From Perilla frutescens (Eukaryota; Streptophyta; Magnoliopsida; Lamiales; Lamiaceae), in the NCBI GenBank assembly GCA_026008535.1, contig BRKX01000014.1, forward strand, positions 43,034,506 to 43,098,505: 64,000 nucleotides of DNA, given 5' to 3'. Below are positions 10,911-21,451 of the stretch, piece after piece. The position numbers were made by a program, and so were the translations under genes. Position 1 is the stretch's first letter. Every line of letters starts with the position of its first letter. The notes beneath the pieces were generated by a model. That model did no database searches. It worked only from the letters and a program-made list of their open reading frames with translations, and was not told the DNA's origin.

Positions 10911-11603
10911 CAGGGCTGCAAGGGATAACATCAGGGTGGTTTTATTTGGCTTTGTGGGCTTAGAAAAAAAATTGCCTAAGCATTTCAGTGTGAATTCAGG
11001 CCTAATTCCTTGTGACCTCGAAATAGATCAAAAATAAGTTCTAGTTTACCTGAATTCAATAATGTAGAAATCACACAAGAAAGAATAAGCACGTGTATTT
11101 GTGAATTCAGGCCTAATTCCTCACAAGGTACTTAGTTCATTCATCATATAAGCAGTAACATGGGCATGCTGAAGTGAAAATACAATAAAATATGTTGCCT
11201 TATGGTCACAAGACCCTAGACTCCATGCTTTTAAGTTCAAATATTTACACATGCTTGACACATAAAAAAATACAAAGAAGGCAGAGTAACCTCCACCCAC
11301 ACACTTTGCCTTCGGCAAAGTGGGTGTGATAAGGTTATCCTATGAACCACAAACTCAACGAAACATTAAAGGGCCCCCTACCCACATACTTTGCCTTAAG
11401 CAAAGTAGATCAGTACGGGGGTTATCTAATTACAAAAAAAAAAACACAAAAACAACAAAACAAACAAAACACAAAAACAAAAGACTCCTAATGCCCACAC
11501 CCACACAGTTTGCCTTAAGCAAAGTGTGGAAATGGGGCGACACCTAAACAGACACAAAACAAAACAAAAAATAAAAACCTAATCAAAGGGAAAGAGTACC
11601 AGT
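10911..11603 (-). other. Athila 1 3' untranslated region with three hairpins
   Basis: This noncoding stretch follows the env-position ORF. It contains three spaced inverted repeats: 11303-11321 (ACTTTGCC-TTC-GGCAAAGT), about 11388-11406 (ACTTTGC-CTTAA-GCAAAGT) and about 11506-11528. All three are also present in Athila 2 (near 35213, 35300 and 35420). A-rich spacers separate them. Confidence 0.7.
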
Positions 11604-13219
11604 TCAGGCATCAGAGGGGGTCGGATAATTGAATCCGACGTGCTTGAAATAGGCAAACAAGGCGGTCTTCAATCGGTCTAGTCTAGCTATAATGGTGGTG
11701 GATGTTGGCTCTTGCTGCTGTGCCCTCGGGGGCCTCTTGATGGGTCCTGCATTCAAAGGAAAACTAAGGCTACTTGAAGTTTCTAGCTTCGATATGCCAA
11801 ACACGGGTTTTCCTTCTTCATCGTCAAAAACATCCATCATTCTTTTCAAGTAATTTAAATCAAACAACTCTACATGCTTGCAATACAGATTAGTAGATCA
11901 AGGATCAAACAAACGCAGTTTTTCAGCAAGATGAGTAATCAGTTGGGCACAAGAGATTCAGTTTTTAGAATGGGCTACGGTGTCCTTGAAATGGGCTATG
12001 GCCACAGCTCCGAAGTTTATCCTCTTCTTGTGCACCATGCACCATAGGACAAACAACTCCTAATTTGTGATGGAGTTGGAGCTATCTTTCCGGCCAAAGA
12101 AGTTGTAGGTGAGTACTCGGTGATAAAAGCGAAGGGCGTTGCTTTTCAGCATGTACCCCTTGCTAGTTCCATACTTGAATTTGGAATCGTCACCTAACTC
12201 AGCCCACTTCTCATCCACATTCTCATTCATGGGAACCATAACAAGAACAAACTTATAATCATCATCATTCAGATCCAAGAATGACACAATGCCCAAACCC
12301 AGGTTCAAATCATCAACAGACAGATTAAAATTTTTACCAAAAATTTTAAACTTAAAAACTTTGGCAGAAGTGCCTCCCTTCCCCACACTCTTCACAGACA
12401 GATCATGGAAAAACTCATAAACCAACTTGGGAAAAATCAAACAATCTCATTCAATGAAAAATGACCAGCCAATGTTAGAGAAGAGTGCTCTTACCTCTAA
12501 CTCGATGCCCAAGACGGCGAGTGAGGTGAAGTGGATGGTCTTGCTGTGCACAATCTCCCTTGTGGGCAAGATGCTTTCTTTTTTTGGCATGATTTTTCCA
12601 GAAGTCGGGCTAACCACAATTTTGCCCTTCTTTGCAGACGGCTTGGCAGAGGCCTTGCCTTTCCCCTTGACAGACACAGAGGGCGCATCGGTTGTGCCCT
12701 CAGTGGTTTCCTTCAGAGAGAGAGAGTGGTCATCCAGACTCTTGTGGGCTCGTGACTCCCCACTGCTTTCAGTTTTTCCCTCCTTGGCTTCCTCATCCTC
12801 CGACAGCGTCAGCAACGGTTGTTTCTTCCTCTTCAAGGTCTGTGACTGAGCTTTCGCGGGGATGACCTTTTCCTTTTTGACCTTCTTCAGCTTCTTAGTT
12901 ATAGAGGCCTCAGGGGTGTGCTCCGGTGTAGGCTCGGGGATCACATCTTTCTGCATGTTTCCCTCCTCTTGGTCGTCGATCTCATCGGCGGTCTCCTCTA
13001 TAATTTTCAGAGAGGGCTCGTAAGCCTTCTTGGACTCTCAGGTGAAAACAGATGAAAGCGGTGGTTTGACGGTGGAGAGAGGTTGGACGTTCATGGCGGC
13101 GGTGCTGGATGGCTTGGTTGGTGGAGTGGCGTCGGTGGTAGTGTCTTTAGTACTTTCCGACGAAATGTAAGGGGTAAATTCTTCTTTGAGGACTTTACAT
13201 CGTGAGTTTTGGGGGCCAT
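11604..13219 (-). pseudogene. Athila env-position ORF (plant transposon protein domain), broken
   Basis: This is the extra ORF after pol, as found in Athila elements. It starts at the minus-strand ATG at 13219 (MAPKTHDVKSSKKNLPLTFR), then shifts frame. A lysine- and serine-rich segment follows at 12956-12447, then the conserved domain (12440-11950) with FFHDL, DDLNLGLG, ALRFYHRVLTYNFFGRKDS and ELFVLWCMVHKKRINFGA. This resembles the 'putative plant transposon protein' family found in Athila elements. In-frame stops interrupt it, for example TAA between SITN and ELFVLWC, and more near 11885-11960. The C-terminal 87 residues (11867-11604) are open. Its role is unknown; it occupies the position of retroviral env, but I see no convincing signal peptide or transmembrane segment. 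Confidence 0.72.
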
Positions 13220-13774
13220 GGTGATCGTGGGTATAGCGGTTTGAGAGAGGGAGTTTTTAGAGAGAGAGAGAGAGGGTCTGTAATTTTTTAAATTTATTAA
13301 GTGAAAATAGGCGAGTGAATTTTAGGGAGGAAATGGATGAGGGTTAAATACTTGGATTCACCCTAGCCACTCAATTTGAATTGATGTGACAGGCCCGTCA
13401 GATGACTTTTGGGCTTCTAGGGTTTCCTTGTATGAAATCTTGTGCTGTGCCCACGGGGGTAGAGAGATCCTGAATTTTCCAGAATTGCCTTTGCTGGTGC
13501 CCTCCATACTGGAAGCATCCAAATTGGCTAGATTCTTTCCTTCCATGAAAAATTCACTTGAATTTGTTCCCTAAAATACTCCAAAAGCAAATACAGTTGT
13601 AAAATCCAACTCCTAGTCTAACATGGCAAAAAATAATCAGTAAAAAGGAAAGAATTAAATTGTGAAAAATTATAAAGGAAAGAAAAACAAATAAACATGG
13701 GTTGTCTCCCAGTCAGCGCCCCAGTTATCATCGTGGGCACAATGCTCCTTAGTCTCACATGTATATAGGCTCAA
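13220..13774 (-). other. Athila 1 spacer between pol and env-position ORF
   Basis: This noncoding spacer follows the integrase stop. A GA microsatellite lies near 13256-13275. I see no open frame with family resemblance. A promoter for the downstream ORF could lie here, as proposed for Athila elements, but nothing in the sequence proves it. Confidence 0.45.
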
Positions 13775-15149
13775 CGAGCTGGAGCCCGAGAGCCTCTTTA
13801 GATAAAACCATTGGTTCCTTAAGATGCTTCAGCCGCTGGCCGTTGACTTTGAACATCTCTCCAGTACTTGAATCAAGTAATTCCACTGCTCCATTTGGGC
13901 ACAAAGTATGGATCTCATATGCTCCTGACCATTTGGACTTAAGTCCTCCTCATAATAGCTTCAGCTTGGAATTATACAGCAGAACCTTTTTCCCACGCTG
14001 AAACGGCTTGTGCGAATGAGTTGGTCATGGGTTCTTTTCCTTATTTCCTTGTAGAGAACAATATTGTCATAGGCTTCCAACCTCATCTCTTCTAACTCTT
14101 GATGCTTGAAGGGCAATGGGAAGTGATCTTTCCTTGTGACGGTGTTGAGCTTCCGATAGTCTATACAGACTCTCCATCCAGTTCGTAGCCTCATGGGCAC
14201 AAGCTCATTTTTCTCATTTTTTACCACCTGAATTCCTAACTTCTTGGGCACGACGTGAATCAGGCTCACCCACTTGCTGTCTGAAATGGGATAAATAATT
14301 CCCATATCTAGCAATTTCAGTATCTCCTTCAGCACCACCTCATTCATTGCGGGGTTCAATTTGCATTGGGCATCCCGCACAGGTTTGGCATCATCCTCCA
14401 AGAGGATTTTGTGCATGCATACTGTAGGGCTTATGCCCTTGATGTTGGCCAGAGTCCATCCCATTGCTTCTTTGTATATGCGTAATAGTCTCAATAGCCA
14501 GTTTTCTTTAATATGATTTAGTTCTTCGCTTATGATAACCGGCAGTGTCTCATTCTCCCCAAGATAGGCATACTTTAAGTGGTCAGAGAGATTCTTCAAT
14601 TCTAACTTTTGTGCCCTCTGCACCGATGGAAGCATCCTGTCTGTCTGTGTCATTGTGGGCAAATTGAAGTCCACCACTCCATGCGATAATTCTTCCAAAG
14701 AGTACAGCATTATGATGGCATCCCTGGTTTCCTCATCTTCATCAAGGGCATCGTAGTTAGTTAACCCAGTTTGCAATGCCCATTTCAGAGGTTCTTGGTT
14801 GTTCATGCGACCCAGAATGGCTTGAGATTGGGCACATCAATGGTTTACAAAGTGGACCGACTTCGGATCTCATGGGTATTTCATGGCTTCATAGATGTTG
14901 AACACAACTATCTAGCAATCGAACTCACATGTCAACATGCCTTCATCGACATTGATCTTAGTGCGAGCAGTTTTTATGAAAGGCCTCCTTAACAGTAGAA
15001 CGGATGTAGACTGTGTTGTGTTGCCTATGTCCAAGACATAGAAATCTGCTGGAAAAAATTAATTTCCCCACTTTCACCAAGACATCTTCTATTAAACCTT
15101 TGGGGTAGACATTTGATCTATCTGCCAACTGGATGATCACCCTTATTTC
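13775..15149 (-). pseudogene. Athila pol: protease end, RT start fused to integrase end
   Basis: On the minus strand the sequence continues the protease region (VIIQLADRSNVYPKGLIEDV, from 15149) and, after a frameshift near 15050, the linker. It then has an open frame from 14806. That frame carries the RT entry (YLGENETLPVII, HKILLEDDAKPVRD, KLNPAMNEVVLKEILKLLDM, WRVCIDYRKLNTVTRKDHFP). At about 14115 it jumps from HFPLPF to KHQELEEMRLEAYDNIVLYK, which belongs to the far end of integrase. The rest of RT, RNase H and the integrase core are therefore deleted. After another shift near 14000 the integrase tail (NGAVELLDSS, FKVNGQRLKHL) ends near 13775. Confidence 0.85.
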
Positions 15150-17199
15150 TGATGACATATTTAATACCTCAAATTATAGATCGTGCCAAGTGCAAGTGTA
15201 CACGGATGTAGCAAGCAATGATACGAGTCGAACCACAAGGAATATGAGTTATGATCTTAACTATGCAAGTAATGTTGACCTAAGTTACATTCACTATCTA
15301 AACAAACATCATTTCTTTAGAGAATGTTTTGTTCCAAGTTCACCAAATATCACAAATGTACTCTTGAATGTAAACTAGTAAACACTTCAAATGAGAGATT
15401 TAAAGGGTAATAAAAGGAGACGTTCTAGGGTGCTAGATCCTTGATCAAGGTATTCTCAAAACCAAATGAATCACATATCTCTCCTCTCTCAATCATGATT
15501 TGGGCAAAAGATCATCTAAGCATTTTCTCAAACACCTAGCATACAAGCAAGTGCAAAACTCACTATCTCTAGTAATGTAACAGCCCGGTCCCGAGGTAGG
15601 GATTAATAAATGGGGACGGGGTGTTATTAAGGGATTTAATGAGTAAACTCAGAAGATTAACGAAGAAGTTTAAGAATAAAGGTACGCTTTGAAGATAGAT
15701 GATGATTCTCGGGTTTACTTGATTAAGAAGGAAACATGCTTTAGTGGAATAAAACGGCTAATTAATCAGATACTAACAAGCATAGGCCCTTTTATAGGCG
15801 AAAGAAAAACATACTCGGAAAGCGGAAATAAACTTAATATGCGTCTCATATATATGTAATCATGTCTAGAAATATTCTTAGAATCTCGAATAATCATAAT
15901 AGAACTATGAATGGAATTTAGAAAGAGTTAATCAGAGTAGCATAACACATAATGGGATTTCAAAGAACTTATATAATAGCAAAACAATCTTGGTAGCCAA
16001 CCCACATCCACAGTCACCATCATCTTCGGCATCTCAACCTGAAAACATTTGAAAAAGAGGGCGTGAGCACTAATGTACTCAGTAGGTTTTAATGAAAACT
16101 TCTTTAATAACTTTTGAAATATCCAACAATGAACTGGCGGTATATGGAGAGCAAAACGCAAAAGCCCTCTCCATATCCGCAAAACCTTTTCTTTACTTTT
16201 GGGCCCAACCTTGGCTCAAACCTGATGTCAACTGTACCCTTAGGCATGCTATGGGATAGAAGAGGGGTTACCTCAAATATCCAACAAGTTTGCGAGGGAA
16301 TTAACCCAGCAGTGACTCCTTTTAAAAGTTGTGAGCTCAATTCTTGCTTAAGCGAATTGCTAAGTTCCTTTCTTTCTTAATCTTGCTAGAAAAACCAATC
16401 TTAGAGCAACGTCTAAGGGCTAGTCCTTTAATAAAGCATAATCTTGGCCTATAAGGGTTTTAACGCTACCCTAAGAAGGCAATTCTTAATTCTTAACTTA
16501 CGAGCCTTATCACAGCATAAATATTCAATACAAGGAGATGAACGTAAATGAATACGAATTTCAACTAAAGACTATTCTAAACATCACATGCTAAGCATAA
16601 ATAATACTTTAATATTTCTAGCATTTCTAAACATGCTCAAGAGCTTAATTAGAACATAATATCTTTCTTTTATTCCTTCCTTGTACAGAGATCGATCAGG
16701 CAGAGCAAAAATGCTTTATTGGATATTTCATTTGCCCTATATGCTTCTAGAGCTTATTAGCTCAAACTTTAGATGAGTATAGATTTACCCACCTCGATTA
16801 CTAGACAGAAGATGAAGCAACAAGCTGAAGATCCTTTTCCGATTTTCTACGAGGCTCACTTCCTCCTACAAAAGTCGAATCATCGACTTAGCGACCTCTT
16901 TTGAAGAAATCGACTATCTAAAGTGAGAAATAACAACCTCTAAGATTTATTTACAGATTGCACGACTTTACGACTTTATAAATTTCGAGAAGAATTTATT
17001 TAAAGAACATCTCGACTTGATTTCCCAATTTTTAGACAAAGTATAACTTGAGTAGATAAATTGAGAATATCTTGATTGCTTCTCTAAAATTTAACTTGAA
17101 AATAACATGGGAATAACACCACTTGAAAAGCTTTAAAAGCTTGGGAAGAGGGTACGGAAATAGCTGGAAAAGAAATGGTGGAAAACAACACGGAGAAGG

Positions 17200-17375
17200 G
17201 GGGCCGCCGCGGCGCACATGGGCGCCCGCGGGACACCCCCGCCGCGGGGCCATCTTGCCCCGGCGGGCTCCCCACCACCGCGGGGCCACCTTGCCCCGGC
17301 AGGCTCCCCACCCCCGGCGGGCTAGGCGCGGCCGAGGGGGGTGTGGCGCGGCGGCGCACCCCCTCTCCGCGGGGC
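17200..17375 (-). repeat. G+C-rich word block in C2
   Basis: Almost entirely G+C. On the minus strand it consists of repeats of GGAGCCCGCCGGGGCAAG-like and GGAGCCCCGCGG-like words. It occupies the same relative place as the blocks in C1, C4 and C5, and part of it (GCGCCACACCCCCCTCGGCC) also occurs in the C4 block near 62398. Confidence 0.7.
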
Positions 17376-17782
17376 TCCTTTTCTCTCTCTCTCTCTCTTC
17401 AACTAGGTTTCTTCAACTGTGTTCTGCAACTGAGTTCTTCATGTTCGTTGATTCTTCGACGAACACGAAGAACACGAAGAACAATTAACCCGAATTTTCT
17501 TAAAACCGACATACTTGAAATTAACATGCAACAACATGCTTTAACTTTTAAAAAGAATTTTGGCATAATAACGACGTAAACACGATAATCCTCTTAGCCA
17601 ACGGCGCCTGTAGCACCTTCCCTCACCGCATCCCTTCCACGCCACTCTGCTCGTTGTCTTGCAAAACACTCACGAAGAACGCTTTTTATTTCGACAGAAC
17701 TTTCTCGGCTCTTACCAGCTTTCCCACTCTCTATGAAGTGAAATGGATGGAAATGAGCAAATGAATGCAAAGGGGTGGCCTT

Positions 17783-17792
17783 GTATTTATAG
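17783..17792 (-). promoter_or_regulatory. TATA box of solo LTR C2
   Basis: The minus strand reads CTATAAATAC at the conserved promoter position of the long-LTR family. Confidence 0.6.
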
Positions 17793-19119
17793 CAAAAGCT
17801 TTGGCTTCCAAGGGAAGCCACTTCAGTGCAAGAATATTGCAAAAGTTACCCCGGATTCGGTTAAAAGCTGCTTTATTCGATGTCGAGGTTCAAATGACCT
17901 CAGACATGAAATCTAAAAATACCGGGAGACTCGTTGGCTCAAATACTAGTGAACCAACTTGATTCGTGAAAAAGACGGGGTCGTCCGAAGAAAGACGAGC
18001 AAAGATTCCCTTTTTGGAATTACTTTTTATTATTCACTCAGACTGACAGATTTTACTCCAGAGCGTTCGATTGACCTCAGAATGGTAATCCGTGAACGCC
18101 AACGGAATTCTTGGGTCATTTCCCATAAGAATGGCCTGACAGAACTAGACTCGGATCAATGAGGAGGATTTCGTAAATTTCTCAAAACACGAACGCACGC
18201 AAAAGCTACTATTCATTTATCCTTTAAATACGTTTTTCATCACCGGGAACTCAAATGACTTTAGAATTACAATCCGAAAACACCGGCGTACTCCTTGAGT
18301 TAAAACCTTTCTAACGAGACCATGAATGGCCATAAAATAATTAAGATCATATTTTCCGAAAAGATGATCTTCACAAAAACTGACTCTTAAAGTCGTGACT
18401 GACATCTGACCTTAATTAACCTTAATTAAATTTCTTCCTTAACTTCTTAATTATCATTAAGAATCCTCTAAACCTTAATTAAAAATCTGGGGTGTTTCAA
18501 GTAAACATTTCACTCAAGCCTTCCATGGTCCCAGATCACCATTGACAAGCCTAATACTCATACTTATCTCAAAATACAAGTAAAAGGTCTTATGGATCAA
18601 ATACACATACATAATGAGCAAACCTAGTCACACATTAAGTAACACATGAATCTAAGTGAAGGCCATCCACATACATTCACAAATTAGCACATTGATCCAT
18701 AAGATTTAAAACGGGAAAGGTACATTCATCATACATTCATCTCAAACACGCATCATCAAAGTATCCAACACCCAAAACCTAAATAGATTAACTACTCATG
18801 CTTTTGAGATTAAAATCACAAAACTTTTAAATAAACATAGGTAGAGATTAGATTAAACCAATAGGATGTACAAAAAGTATCCACAATGACCCTTCCACTT
18901 CAACTTCAACTTCAAGAACAATATCCACCAACCCCTTCTCCTCCTTCTCTCCTTGACTATCTATATTATTTTTACAATGTGAGAAAAGTTTTTAAAGGGA
19001 ATGAGAATGCTATTTTCTTCACAAATTTGCCTCTATATCCCTTCTCCTCCTTTTGGATATATAAAATTCCACCAAAAATAATTGAGGGAAGGGGATTGGA
19101 TAAGGTCCGCAAAATAGAG

Positions 19120-19375
19120 CACTAGGGCGCGACACGGACTCAGTTGCGGCCTTGCTCGCGCTGTAGGTCACACCGAGCCAATGGTAGAAACACTCGCGAG
19201 TGCGACCGGGGCAGTCACGCCACCAGTTGCATTGTAGATCGCGCCTCAACACAGAAGGAATGGGCCGCAGGCACAAGCGGATGTGGTCGCGCCTCAACTC
19301 GTGTTGTGGGTTGCGCCCTGTGGCACGACCGGACTCGCATCTGTACTTGTGCTGTGGGTCATGCCTGCGGGTCTG
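19120..19375 (+). repeat. G+C-rich block in solo LTR Z
   Basis: A G+C-rich patch in otherwise AT-rich LTR sequence. It contains repeated words such as GTCGCGCC, GCGCCTCAAC and TGTGGGTTGCGCC/TGTGGGTCATGCC. The short reading frames across it do not resemble a known protein. Confidence 0.5.
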
Positions 19376-19522
19376 GAATATGGGTTTCTTCATTATCACA
19401 CCTGGAATTTGTACTTGGATTAAATATGGGTTTGGACATCAAAAATATACAATTGGTTTATAAAATGGTATTGAAATAGCCCTAAGTTGCACTCAAAAGA
19501 AGAACAAAAATCCCGATTATCA

Positions 19523-21433
19523 GTTTCCTTGAGTGGTCCCAAATTCAGCTCTTTATAAATCGTCATAGGCATGACGTTTATGGATACGCCGAGATCAAGC
19601 ATCGCCTTTTCAATCTTCTTGCTCCCAATTATGCATGGTATGACAAACCTACCAAGATCTTCACACTTCTTAGGCATCTTTTGTAACACTGCAGAGACAT
19701 TTTCTCCCACGAAAAGTCTCACATCATCTTCAAATTGTACCTTCTTGGTACACAGCTCCTTCAAGAAATGGGCATAATGAGAAACTTGCCTTATTGCATC
19801 CAATAGTGGAATATTGATTTCCACTTTCTGAAAAACCTTGAGAAGTTCTTTCATCTCCTCTTCTTTTTTGTCATGGGCAAAACGTTCAGGAAAGAGAAGC
19901 TTCTTATTTGTTTCTTATCTTATGGGCTCAGCAACCTCTTCTTGTGTCTACTCTTCTTCTTTTGCTATGCCTTCAGTGTCTCATTTCTGTTCAGCTTTCA
20001 TTGCTGTCTCTTCATTTCTTGTGGACATAACATTCACTTGTTCTCGGGGATTTACCAGTTGAGATGGTAATTATCCGTTTCTTTCCTTCAGTTGGGAAAG
20101 TTCTTGAGCTAGTTGAGAAATTTGCTTGCTCACATGTTGCAGAACGGTCCTTGTCTCTTGTTTGAACCTTTCATTCTGCTGTTGTGACTTCACATTCTCC
20201 TTGGCCAGGGCATGGACTAGTTCGGCTAGGCTGGGTTATTCTCGTGCCCGGTAGTGGTGGTTGTAAATTAGGTTGGTGGGTATCATTCCTCTTCCATCTG
20301 AAATTCTTGTAGTCCCTCCATCCAGGATTGTACGTTTGAGAGTGGGGATCATATCGCTCGTTGTTGTTATGCCCACTGAGAGAGTTGACTTCAGCGATGT
20401 CCTCCTCCTATTGTGTTGGGTATTCATCAGTGAAATGGGCCACAGTCTTACACACTCCACACACTCTTTTCTTTGGTGCTCCAATATGGTTTATAACTTT
20501 CTTCATCTGGTCAAAATCCTTTCTAGTTTGACCTCAAGGTGCGTTGATTTCCCAGCATCTGAAACTGTCCTTGTGCCCTTGGCACTTTTATCTCGATTTT
20601 CATCAGCCATTTCTGCCAGAATTCGAAAGGCTTCGGTTCATAATTTATTCAGGATATATCCTCCACATGAAGCATTGACAATGATTTTGTCCTATGGTCT
20701 TAACCCAAATATAAAGTATTGGATTAGATCATGATCTGTGATCTGGTTTTGTGGGCATTTCATCAACATGGTCTGGAATCGACACCAGTAGTCGTAGAAA
20801 CTCTCATTTATGCCCATCTTTAGACTTTCAATTCTTCACCTCATCTTCTAGACTCGAGATGCAAGAAAATATTTTTCCAGGAATTTCTGCTGCAGTTGGG
20901 CCCATGTGGTTATACTGCCAGTTGGCAGTGTGTATAACCAGTCTCGTGCCCCGTCATGAAGAGTGAACGGGAATGAGACAAGCTGCACATATTTTTCCTT
21001 TCCCCCATCCGTAGGTTGAGTTTGACACAGCATCTCAAAATCTTGAATATGCCTCTGAGGGTTTCTCTAGTCATCCCATGGTATTTGGGTAAGATCTGGA
21101 TTAAAATTGCATTTAGCTCCCAGCTTCCAGTGATTGTTGGGAGCGTAATGCCCATGGAGTGTAAATTCATGTTAGTCAAAAAGACTAACTGCCTCAGCGT
21201 TCTGCCTTCTTATTCAGCCATGGGGCTATCCTTAGTTGTTCTTCTTGAGCTCTTTCTTGCTCCAGTTCTCTTTTAGGAGCGAGTCTCTCTGCTTGTTGTG
21301 CCCTCCGTGCTTCTACTCTTCTCATCTTCAGAGTCTTCTAAGGTTCTGGATCGCATGAGCAATCTCCTGTAGAGGTATTGGGCATCCGCCGGCCAGGCTC
21401 ACAAGTTGGGACAATAGAATTTCAAGAACCAGC
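19523..21433 (-). pseudogene. Athila gag and protease start, broken
   Basis: The minus strand follows the primer site. Gag homology is seen at about 21180-20848 (CVKLNLRMGERKNM region in one frame; FPFTLHDGARDWLYTLP, ITTWAQLQQKFLEKYF in another), corresponding to the retrotrans_gag core. Further on come a cysteine-rich segment (CVECVKTVAHFTDEYPTQ), SQTYNPGWRDYKNFRW, and finally the open frame 19854-19523 with VFQKVEINIPLLDAIRQ, GENVSAVLQKMPKKCEDLG and the protease motif MLDLGVSINVMP (DLG form usual for Athila). Several frameshifts and TAG/TGA stops separate the parts. The protease continues at 15149 beyond solo LTR Z. Confidence 0.82.
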
Positions 21434-21451
21434 TCCCCGACAACGGTGCCA
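21434..21451 (-). other. Athila 1 primer-binding site
   Basis: The minus strand reads TGGCACCGTTGTCGGGGA, differing by two transitions from TGGCGCCGTTGCCGGGGA, the form preserved at 57606 in the young element. That sequence is the usual Athila primer site (tRNA-Asp). Both changes hit CpG sites. Confidence 0.85.

Larger units (their letters stand above)
15576..18499 (-). repeat. solo LTR C2 of the long-LTR family, 2924 bp
   Basis: On the plus strand it starts TGTAACAGCCCGGTCCCG and ends GGGGTGTTTCA; in its own orientation it runs TGAAACACCCCAG to GCTGTTACA. It is flanked by AGTAA (15571-15575) and AGTAA (18500-18504), a perfect 5 bp duplication. There is no internal region. It has a TATA box at 17783-17792 and a G+C-rich block at 17200-17375. 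It is inserted in solo LTR Z. Confidence 0.92.
15150..19522 (-). repeat. Athila-like solo LTR Z, split by C2
   Basis: It begins TGATGACAT and ends GATTATCA. The flanks are ATTTC (15145-15149) and GTTTC (19523-19527), a 5 bp duplication with one A/G transition. Joining the flanks restores the Athila protease reading ...GPLKET-R-VIIQLADR. Without C2 it is about 1.44 kb and has no internal region. Its low-coordinate end shares a pattern with the Athila 1 LTR near 21520 (GTAGCAAGC..ATACGAGTCGAACC against GTAGCAAGC..GGGTCGATCC), so an Athila-like origin in minus orientation is likely. A G+C-rich block lies at 19120-19375. Confidence 0.78.

Noticed and set aside
11320..11547. Hairpins at 11290-11530 as rho-independent terminators
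   Set aside because: This is plant nuclear DNA; the stems lack a following T-run and recur as a triplet in Athila elements.
17200..17380. CpG island marking a host gene promoter
   Set aside because: It is inside an LTR, recurs at the same place in four other copies, and no gene follows.
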